Below, one piece after another: positions 57,792 to 64,000 of a DNA stretch of 64,000 nt. The notes under the pieces were generated by a model, which worked only from the letters and a program-made list of their open reading frames with translations, ran no database searches and was not told the DNA's origin. Made by a program: the position numbers and the translations under genes. This DNA is from Candidatus Dormiibacterota bacterium (GTDB lineage Bacteria > Chloroflexota > Dormibacteria > Aeolococcales > Aeolococcaceae), in NCBI GenBank assembly GCA_036495095.1, contig DASXNK010000200.1, forward strand, positions 1 to 64,000, written 5' to 3'. Every line of letters starts with the position of its first letter. Position 1 is the stretch's first letter.

Positions 57792-58964
57792 TCACCACTC
57801 CAGCGGCCTGCCCAGCAACGCCACCACGTCGATGCCCGGGGAGGACGCACCGCCGGCCTTCACCTCGATGCGCGCGGGGCGCTCGGCGGCCAGCCGGGCC
57901 ACCACCGCCAGCGAGTCCTGCAGGTCGCGCTGCGAGTCGGTGTAGGCGCCGTGGAGCGCACCCTGGCGGAGCAGGATGACGCCGGTCTCGGTGCCGCCGG
58001 CGACCAGCACGGAGCCGTCGACCCCCTGCTCGTAGAGGTACTCGAGGAGCTGCTCGAAGTTGATGAAGCGGCCGAGCAGGCCGGTGAAGAGCGGCGCCGC
58101 GCTGAGCAGCTGGGCGAGCGCGACCACGGTCTCGCCGCTCAGGGCGATCACGTCGAGCAGCCCCTCGCCGCGCTCGACGCGCCCGCGCACCTGCTGGAAG
58201 GCGCCGTCGCCCTGGGTCCGCGTGCCGTCGCTGAAGAGCGCCTCGAGGACGTGTCCCTCGTGGACCAGGAGCACCCCGCCGAACCCGGTGCCGTCGAGGC
58301 GGACGTAGCCGGTGAGGGCGTCCGCGGCGAGCGTCCGCAGCAGCTTGGGGAAGTCGATGAAGGCGCTCTTCAGCCCGGCGTAGACCGGCCTGCCGGCGGG
58401 CAGTGGAGCGAGCCCGCCGAGCGGGGCCGCGTTGGGATTGCCGAGGACGGCGGGTGCCGCGGCGGCTCCGGCCGGACGGATGCCGACGGTGGGGGTCACG
58501 ATCACGGTCTGGGTCGCCATGGTGTCTCCCGTGGTGGTCGTCGGCGGCGCGCCCGAACCCCAGGGGGCGGCGCTCGAGGTCACCCGCACCTCCGGCTCGG
58601 CGACCGCGGTCGCCGACGCCGAGCGGGCCGCCCTGACGCCGGCGTCGCGGGCCCGGACCGACGGCCGGTGCCGTTCCGCCTCGGCGAGCAGCGTGGAGAC
58701 GGCCGCCCTGACCGTCTCCTCGGCGGGAAGCTGGGCGCGGGGCTGGAAGGTGAACTGTCCGTGGGTCCACGCGAGCGCGGCGATCACCGCCGCCTCGCCC
58801 TGGCCCAGGTCACCGGCGGCATGGAAGAGATGGCCGAACAGGAAGTGGAGCGAGCAGCGGGCCTCCCCGGACACCACCGAGAGGGTCCCGGTGGCACGCT
58901 CGGACTGCAGCGTCTCGAGCAACGAGCCGAGGCTGTTCTGGGCGAGCGAACCCTGCGTCCACAC
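57792..58964 (-). CDS. DUF4388-like protein with two related effector domains
   Basis: The 390-residue protein has an N-terminal domain (about 5-100) with the DUF4388/PATAN pattern: SLGSLLETLQSERATGTLSV, SLHFLFGHLFHA and TWTHGQFTFQP. A low-complexity Thr/Ala/Pro linker follows (105-200), then two parts (210-290 and 300-385) that resemble each other and the first: LTGYVRLDGTGFGGVLLVHEG and GSVLVAGGTETGVILLRQGAL. Such domains occur with two-component and gliding or surface-growth regulators; molecular role unknown. GGAGGAG is seven bases before the GTG at 58964. Confidence 0.75.
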   Translation of the reverse strand: MWTQGSLAQNSLGSLLETLQSERATGTLSVVSGEARCSLHFLFGHLFHAAGDLGQGEAAVIAALAWTHGQFTFQPRAQLPAEETVRAAVSTLLAEAERHRPSVRARDAGVRAARSASATAVAEPEVRVTSSAAPWGSGAPPTTTTGDTMATQTVIVTPTVGIRPAGAAAAPAVLGNPNAAPLGGLAPLPAGRPVYAGLKSAFIDFPKLLRTLAADALTGYVRLDGTGFGGVLLVHEGHVLEALFSDGTRTQGDGAFQQVRGRVERGEGLLDVIALSGETVVALAQLLSAAPLFTGLLGRFINFEQLLEYLYEQGVDGSVLVAGGTETGVILLRQGALHGAYTDSQRDLQDSLAVVARLAAERPARIEVKAGGASSPGIDVVALLGRPLEW

Positions 58965-59275
58965 CCGGGTCTCCTCCTTGCAGTGGTCGATGGGCCCGCG
59001 GGTGAGTTGCGGCCAGTCCTCGCGCGTTCAGCGCGCGCCGTTCCACCGCCCTGTGGTGAGCCGTCACGATTGTGCCGGAGCCGCACCGCCTTGCCTAGGC
59101 TTGATTTTTCAGTGGCGGTGAGGTAAGAGGTTTCGGCGCTCACCGTTCCACGTTGCTGCCAACTGCGCGCCGGCGGTGCAGTCGATGCAATTGAGCTGAC
59201 GGCGATCGCCCGGACCGCACGGCGGCGGCCGGCGGGTGGCGGCTATCGTGGCCCTCACCACCAAGGAGGCCATGC
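58965..59275. other. Divergent intergenic region
   Basis: The 311-base gap separates the DUF4388-like gene and the cupin gene, which are read away from each other. It has a relatively AT-rich patch at about 59092-59140, including GCCTAGGC (a palindrome) and ATTTTTCAG, where promoters are most likely. A ribosome site for the cupin (AAGGAGG) is at its right end. I see no short gene in it. Confidence 0.4.
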
Positions 59276-59680
59276 ATGCGCGTCACCCGCGTCCGACCCG
59301 AGAGCCAGCTCGGTGATCCGGAGAGGTTCCACGGCACCGTCTGGATCGACCAGATCGCGGTGGCCACGGCCCCGTCACGGATCGTGTCCAACAGCGTCCA
59401 CTTCACCCCCGGAGCCCGGACCGCGTGGCACACGCACCCGTTCGGCCAGGTGCTCCACGTCGTCGAGGGCGCCGGACGCGTCGGTGAGCGCGGCGGCGCC
59501 GTCCACGAGGTCCGCGCCGGCGACACCGTCATCACCGAGGCCGGCGAGTGCCACTGGCACGGCGCCGCGCCGCATCAGTTCATGACCCACATCGGCATCA
59601 CCGAGCTCGACGAGGCGGGGAGCACCGCCGACTGGGGAGCCCAGGTGACCGACGCGGAGTACCTCGGCACCGCCGGGTAG
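59276..59680 (+). CDS. Cupin-domain protein
   Basis: The 134-residue single-domain cupin has the metal-binding motif 1 as TAWHTHPFGQVLHVVEG and motif 2 as GDTVITEAGECHWHGAAP. These are like the cupins that act with carboxymuconolactone decarboxylases, hydroxynitrile lyases or quercetinase-type enzymes. It should bind one divalent ion through His residues. AAGGAGG is six bases before ATG 59276. It has its own hairpin terminator at 59696. No partner gene lies beside it. Confidence 0.88.
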   Translation: MRVTRVRPESQLGDPERFHGTVWIDQIAVATAPSRIVSNSVHFTPGARTAWHTHPFGQVLHVVEGAGRVGERGGAVHEVRAGDTVITEAGECHWHGAAPHQFMTHIGITELDEAGSTADWGAQVTDAEYLGTAG

Positions 59681-59695
59681 CCACCCGGGCGGGGC

Positions 59696-59717
59696 CGGCG
59701 CCGGCCGGCCGGCGCCG
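59696..59717. terminator. Perfect 22-base palindrome after the cupin gene
   Basis: Arms 59696-59706 and 59707-59717 are fully complementary, all G/C. It lies 16 bases past the cupin stop and 35 bases before the helicase start. A terminator is the likely role. Confidence 0.55.
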
Positions 59718-59751
59718 TGGAAGCCGCGCGACGGGATACCCTCGACGGCTC

Positions 59752-62499
59752 GTGATCGAGCACCGCGGCGACGTCCTCTTCCTGCCGGCCGATCCTCCGC
59801 GCCTGGGGGCGTTCGCCCTGTGGCACCCGCCCCCCCAGGGCGCCGGCACCGCCTCGACCGTCGGAGTGGTCCACCCCGACTCCGGCCAGCTGCGAAGCCG
59901 ATCGGTGCCGGCGCGGCACCTGCCCGTCGCCGACGCCCTCCCCTGGCTCGCCGGTCTCGGCGAGCACGAGGCCGTCGCCCCGAGCCAGCTCGCCTGGGCG
60001 GCGGCGGTGCAGGCGGCGGTGGCGCTGGTCGCCCAGGGACGCCTCCGCCCCGGGGTGACCCCGCGCGGCTTCGGAGCCTGGTTCGTCGGCCCCCTCGACT
60101 CCGCCGACGAGGCCTGGCTCGACCGGCTCGCCCGCGCCTTCCCCGCGCTCGCCCACGCCGCCCCCCTGGCCACCGACGTCGCCCGCCTGCGCAGCCCGCG
60201 CCACCTGATCACGGAGTGCTGGGACGCCGTCGCCGACGCCCTGGTGCGCACCGCCGGGGCCCTGCAGGTCTGCGCCGAGCCCTCGCTCGCCAGCCGGGTG
60301 CCGGTCAGCGCGGAGCACCTGCGGCCCTGGCTGGAGAGCGTGGCCCAGGTGCAGCCGCTGGCGGTCGCCGCCGGGCTCCGCGTGGTCCTCCCCGACGAGC
60401 CCGGCGTCCCCGCCGCCATCGTCCTGCAGCTGCGGCGCCGGGACGATCCCGCGGTCGTGATCGACGCCGCCAACCTCCGCACCGCGCCGCCCGCCCTGCG
60501 GAGGCGGCTGGCCGCCGCGGAGCTGGACATCGAGCTCGCCCTCCACCGGGGCGCCCGCCGCTGGCCGCCGCTGGCACGCCTGGCCTGGCCCTCCGGCGAC
60601 GGCCGCACCGAGCTGTCCGACGACGAGCTGGGCTCGCTGCTCGAGGCCGCGGACACCCTCACCGGCCTCGGGGTCGAGGTGCAGTGGCCCGCCTCGCTCT
60701 CCGAGCGCACCCTGTCGCTCCGCGCCGTGGTGGGCCGTGGCGACCCCCTGGAGCTGCGCGGGCCGGAGGGCTTCAGCCTCGACGGCCTCCTCGACTTCCG
60801 GTGGGAGCTGACCCTCGGGGGCACCACCCTCACCCTCGAGGAGATGGACGCGCTCGCCGAGGGGCGGCGCGCCATCGTCCGGCTGCGGGACGGCTGGGCG
60901 GTCGCCGATCCGCATCTGGTCGACCGGCTGCGGCAGCGACCCACCGAGGTGCTGCGTCCCGGCGACGCGCTCGCGGTTGCCCTCACCGGCACCCTGGAGG
61001 TCGGCGGCGCGATCGTCACCGCCCGGGCCGAGGGCGAGCTGGAGCGCCTCGGCCGGCGTCTCGCCGAGGTCGCGGCCCCGCAGGAGGCGGCCGAGCCGGA
61101 GGGCCTCCACGCCACCCTGCGCGGCTACCAGCGCCGCGGGCTGGCCTGGCTGCTGGCGATGTGCGAGCTGGGGATGGGCGGCTGCCTGGCGGACGACATG
61201 GGGCTGGGCAAGACCATCCAGGTCATCTCCCTCCACCTCGCCCGCGGTCGCGGCCCGATGCTGGTCGTCTGCCCGGCGTCGCTGCTCGGCAACTGGGCGC
61301 GCGAGCTGAGCGGGTTCGCTCCGTCGGTCCCGGTCCGCCGCTACCACGGCGACGGGCGGCACCTCGACGGGCTGGCGGCCACCGAGGTGGTGCTCGTCAC
61401 CTACGGCGTCGCCCGCCGCGACCGGGCCGCCCTGGCCACGGTGCGATGGGACCTGGTGGTCGCCGACGAGGCCCAGCACATGAAGAACCCGCACTCGCGG
61501 ACCGCCCGCGAGCTCCGCGGCATCCCCTCGCGGGCGCGGGTGGCGCTCACCGGCACCCCGGTCGAGAACCGCCTCCTCGACCTCTGGTCGATCCTCGACT
61601 GGACGACGCCGGGCCTGCTCGGCCCGCTCGAGACCTTCCGGCGCCGGATCGCCGCCCCGATCGAGCAGGAGGGCGACGCCGCCGCCGCCGAGCGCCTCGG
61701 CCGCATGGTCCGCCCCTTCCTGCTCCGCCGCACCAAGCGCGACCCGGACATCGCCCCTGAGCTGCCGCCGAAGACGGAGCTCGACGTGATCGTCCCGCTC
61801 ACCCCCGAGCAGGCCAGCCTCTACGAGGCGGTGGTCCGCGAGGCCCTGGCTCGCATCCGGAGCACCGCGGGGATCCAGCGGCGCGGGCTCGTCCTCGAGC
61901 TCCTCACCGGCCTCAAGCAGATCTGCAACCACCCCGCGCAGTACCTGCGGGAGACCACCCCCCTGCGCGGCCGGTCGGGCAAGCTCGAGGCCCTCGACGA
62001 GCTCGTCGAGGTCATCGTCGCCGAGGGCGAGTCGGTGCTCGTGTTCACCCAGTACGTGGCCATGGCCCGCCTTCTCGAGGCGCACCTCGCCGAGCAGGGC
62101 ATCGGCACCCTCTTCCTCCACGGCGGGGTCGAGGCGCGGCGGCGGGACACGCTGGTGCGGCGCTTCCAGGACGGCGAGGTGCCCGTGTTCCTGCTCTCGC
62201 TCCGTGCCGGCGGCGTGGGCCTCAACCTCACCCGCGCCACCCACGTGGTGCACTACGACCGGTGGTGGAACCCGGCGGTCGAGGACCAGGCGACCGACCG
62301 CGCCCACCGGATCGGCCAGGACCGGCCGGTGCAGGTGCACCGCCTGGTGGCCGAGGGCACCGTCGAGGACCGCATCGCCACCCTGCTCCAGTCCAAGCGC
62401 CGGCTGGCCGAGAGCGTCGTCGGCTCCGGCGAGGCCTGGCTCACCGAGCTGTCCACCGACGAGCTCGCCGACCTCGTCGCGCTGCAGCAGACGCCGTGA
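59752..62499 (+). CDS. SNF2-family helicase
   Basis: The 915-residue protein has an N-terminal region of about 450 residues typical of bacterial SNF2 proteins (the SNF2-associated domain with LDGLLDFRWELTLGG). Helicase domain 1 follows with ADDMGLGKT (Lys487) and DEAQ (572-575), then domain 2 with VLVFTQYVAMARLLE and TDRAHRIGQ. It moves along double-stranded DNA using ATP; in bacteria the substrates are mostly unknown, though some act in defence or repair. The GTG at 59752 has a TACCCT box nine bases upstream. Its stop overlaps the SWIM gene start as GTGA. Confidence 0.9.
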   Translation: MIEHRGDVLFLPADPPRLGAFALWHPPPQGAGTASTVGVVHPDSGQLRSRSVPARHLPVADALPWLAGLGEHEAVAPSQLAWAAAVQAAVALVAQGRLRPGVTPRGFGAWFVGPLDSADEAWLDRLARAFPALAHAAPLATDVARLRSPRHLITECWDAVADALVRTAGALQVCAEPSLASRVPVSAEHLRPWLESVAQVQPLAVAAGLRVVLPDEPGVPAAIVLQLRRRDDPAVVIDAANLRTAPPALRRRLAAAELDIELALHRGARRWPPLARLAWPSGDGRTELSDDELGSLLEAADTLTGLGVEVQWPASLSERTLSLRAVVGRGDPLELRGPEGFSLDGLLDFRWELTLGGTTLTLEEMDALAEGRRAIVRLRDGWAVADPHLVDRLRQRPTEVLRPGDALAVALTGTLEVGGAIVTARAEGELERLGRRLAEVAAPQEAAEPEGLHATLRGYQRRGLAWLLAMCELGMGGCLADDMGLGKTIQVISLHLARGRGPMLVVCPASLLGNWARELSGFAPSVPVRRYHGDGRHLDGLAATEVVLVTYGVARRDRAALATVRWDLVVADEAQHMKNPHSRTARELRGIPSRARVALTGTPVENRLLDLWSILDWTTPGLLGPLETFRRRIAAPIEQEGDAAAAERLGRMVRPFLLRRTKRDPDIAPELPPKTELDVIVPLTPEQASLYEAVVREALARIRSTAGIQRRGLVLELLTGLKQICNHPAQYLRETTPLRGRSGKLEALDELVEVIVAEGESVLVFTQYVAMARLLEAHLAEQGIGTLFLHGGVEARRRDTLVRRFQDGEVPVFLLSLRAGGVGLNLTRATHVVHYDRWWNPAVEDQATDRAHRIGQDRPVQVHRLVAEGTVEDRIATLLQSKRRLAESVVGSGEAWLTELSTDELADLVALQQTP

Positions 62500-63782
62500 G
62501 CCGGCCTCGCGGGCTGCGGGCCCGCGCCGTGGTCGAGCCCGGCACCGCGGTGGGCGTCTCGGTCCTGGGGGCGGCGTGGCTGGCGAGCCTGGAGAGCCCG
62601 CGGCAGCGGGCCCGGCAGGCGGCCGGGGAGGGACGGCGGCTGGCCGAGAGCGGGGCGGTGGGCGTGCTCACCTGGGAGCCCGGGCGCGTGTCCGCCCGGG
62701 TCGAGGCCGAGGAGGGCGGGATCCACCCGGTGGCGATCCGTGTCGAGCGCCTCGGGCTGCCGGTCTGGCGGGGCCTGGTCGGGGCGATGGCCAGGGACCC
62801 GCGGCTGCTCGCCGCGGTCCTCGACGGCGAGCTGCCCGACGAGCTGGTCACCGCCGCGGGCGGCGTCCACGGGCTGGTACCGGCGCCGACCGAGGTGCGG
62901 ATCACCTGCGACTGCTCCCCGGGACCCGGCCTCTGCGACCACGCCGCCGCGGTGTGGTACGTCGCCGCCCACGCCATCGACCTCCGGCCGGCCCAGCTGC
63001 TCGAGCTCCGCAGCTTCGACAGCGACCTCACCGGCGCGGTGCACCGGCGGGTGCAGCGCAACCGCACCCGGGCGGCGCGCAGCGCCCACGATCCCGGCGT
63101 CGACCCGGTCGCGGCCTTCGCGCGCGTGCCCGACCCGCTGCCGCCACGGCTCGCGCTGCCGGTGCGGCCGGGGACGCCGGAATCGCTGCCGGCACGACCG
63201 CCCGCGGGGGTGAGGATCCGCCCCGAGGACGTCCTGGGGCTCGCCGCCGACGCCGCGCGCCGCGCCTGGGAGCTCGGGATGGGCACCGGCGACGGCGGCC
63301 TGGGGCTCGACGCGGACACCGACCTGGCCCGGCGCGTCGCCCCGCTGGTGGACGACCATCCCCGGCTGATCGCGCTCGCCAACGCCACCGACCGCGACCC
63401 GTGGTCACTGGCCCGGCTGGGACTTGCCTGGCGCGCCGGGGGGGCGGCTGCGGTCGACCTCCTCCTCCACCCCTGGTCGCCACCCCCGGAGTGGCTGGCA
63501 CCGGCGGCGGCGGCCCTCGGCGGGCTGGGCTCGGTGCGCTGCCGGCACAACCGGGTCACCGCCGAGACGAGCGGGGTGCAGCTGCGGCTGGGCCGGGATC
63601 GGCGCTGGTCGCTCCTCGAGCGTGAGGGCGACACCTGGGTGCTCCGCGAGCCGGCCCGGGCCGATCCCGTGGACGCGCTGCGGGCGGTGCGGCTGGCGGT
63701 GCTGCCGGTCGCCGTGGTCGACCCCGAGCCGGCGGCCGCCGGAGACGGGGGCGACGCGGCACAGCTCCGACTTCCGCTCTGA
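62496..63782 (+). CDS. SWIM zinc-finger protein
   Basis: The 428-residue protein carries the SWIM motif C.C...C.H as CDCSPGPGLCDH beginning at residue 138. An N-terminal domain precedes it and a longer C-terminal part of unknown fold follows. SWIM proteins of this size are a standard partner of bacterial SNF2 helicases and are thought to bind DNA or the helicase. The GTG at 62496 overlaps the helicase stop by four bases, so the two are made together. Confidence 0.9.
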   Translation: MSRPRGLRARAVVEPGTAVGVSVLGAAWLASLESPRQRARQAAGEGRRLAESGAVGVLTWEPGRVSARVEAEEGGIHPVAIRVERLGLPVWRGLVGAMARDPRLLAAVLDGELPDELVTAAGGVHGLVPAPTEVRITCDCSPGPGLCDHAAAVWYVAAHAIDLRPAQLLELRSFDSDLTGAVHRRVQRNRTRAARSAHDPGVDPVAAFARVPDPLPPRLALPVRPGTPESLPARPPAGVRIRPEDVLGLAADAARRAWELGMGTGDGGLGLDADTDLARRVAPLVDDHPRLIALANATDRDPWSLARLGLAWRAGGAAAVDLLLHPWSPPPEWLAPAAAALGGLGSVRCRHNRVTAETSGVQLRLGRDRRWSLLEREGDTWVLREPARADPVDALRAVRLAVLPVAVVDPEPAAAGDGGDAAQLRLPL

Positions 63783-63809
63783 CGCGGCGCCCGGCGGTCA
63801 CCTCCCGTA

Positions 63810-64000
63810 TCAGAGGGCGGCGGGGCGGTTCTCCTCGATGACGGCGCGCGCCTGGCGACGCAGCCGGTCGACGTTCTCGGCCGCGGTCGAGGCGAGGATG
63901 CTCATGCTGGTCTGCCGCATCGGCGACGAGTGCAGGCGCTCGGCCTGGTCGAGGTCGGCGGCGACGGCCGGGGCCACCCGGCGGAGCACGGTGCGCTCGC
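63810..64000 (-). CDS. Partial gene at the right edge, helical C-terminus
   Basis: The minus strand is open from the window edge to a TGA at 63810-63812 and gives the last 62 or so residues of a protein: a helical, Arg/Ala-rich end with PMRQTSMSILASTAAENVDR and RRQARAVIEENRP. Codon use and third-position GC match the surrounding genes, so I call it a real gene whose start lies beyond the window. The family cannot be told from this fragment. It converges on the SWIM gene with 27 bases between. Confidence 0.55.
   Translation of the reverse strand, partial: ERTVLRRVAPAVAADLDQAERLHSSPMRQTSMSILASTAAENVDRLRRQARAVIEENRPAAL

Overview
The window is about 72 percent GC by eye, has almost no non-coding space, and uses GTG starts and 4-base ATGA or GTGA gene overlaps heavily. 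Its families (DUF5134, DUF427, DUF4395, maleylpyruvate isomerase-like N-terminal domain, AfsR/BTAD and LuxR-LAL regulators, AccA1/AccD1-type carboxylase with a CitE-like lyase) point to a free-living, aerobic, probably soil-dwelling high-GC member of the Terrabacteria. Actinomycetota, or a relative such as Dormibacterota or Chloroflexota, would fit; the sequence alone does not decide. I saw no rRNA, tRNA, CRISPR array, transposase or phage gene. Much of the window concerns copper and the cell envelope.

Region 1 (0.4-11 kb) is a copper-handling island. It holds a duplicated 14-cysteine metallothionein, a cupredoxin lipoprotein, an Asp-box (BNR) lipoprotein with a methionine-rich insert, a Cys/His-rich DUF397-like protein, a second 39-residue metallothionein and a DUF5134 membrane protein. 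It also holds a Cu(I) P-type ATPase with an extra extracytoplasmic C-terminal domain, a CopZ chaperone and a CopC/YtkA-like protein. Interspersed are three paralogues of a four-helix membrane protein that I do not recognise. Two CsoR-like operators and an 11-base motif found upstream of several of these genes suggest shared control.

Region 2 (11-20.5 kb) has a secreted protein of unknown function, a MaoC / carboxyltransferase / CitE / biotin carboxylase operon resembling the leucine-degradation cluster with a divergent TetR regulator, an orphan double-PAS histidine kinase and an aldo/keto reductase.

Region 3 (20.7-32 kb) is envelope and exoenzyme territory. One operon runs SGNH-hydrolase lipoprotein, ABC ATPase, double FtsX permease, FtsX permease, second SGNH-hydrolase lipoprotein. 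A sedolisin with DUF4214 repeats lies divergent to a PHB-depolymerase-like esterase with a Gly-Leu-Pro repeat tail. A third SGNH hydrolase and a 57-residue secreted peptide follow.

Region 4 (32-39.6 kb) carries a double DUF427 protein, a methyltransferase, a giant membrane-anchored multicopper oxidase built of three repeated units, and its upstream partner, a double-cupredoxin lipoprotein. The oxidase seems to start at a CTG codon.

Region 5 (39.6-45.2 kb) is catabolic: an acyl-CoA synthetase, and a hydroxyquinol dioxygenase / maleylacetate reductase / FAH-family set. Region 6 (45.2-54.5 kb) has two large multidomain regulators, a second aldo/keto reductase, a YVTN-propeller lipoprotein coupled to a Tat-exported DyP peroxidase, and a small zinc-ribbon protein. 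Region 7 (54.7-64 kb) has assorted small proteins, a DUF4388-like protein, a cupin, and an SNF2 helicase coupled to a SWIM zinc-finger protein. The window ends inside a further minus-strand gene.

All calls come from reading the sequence and from family knowledge. No database search was run.
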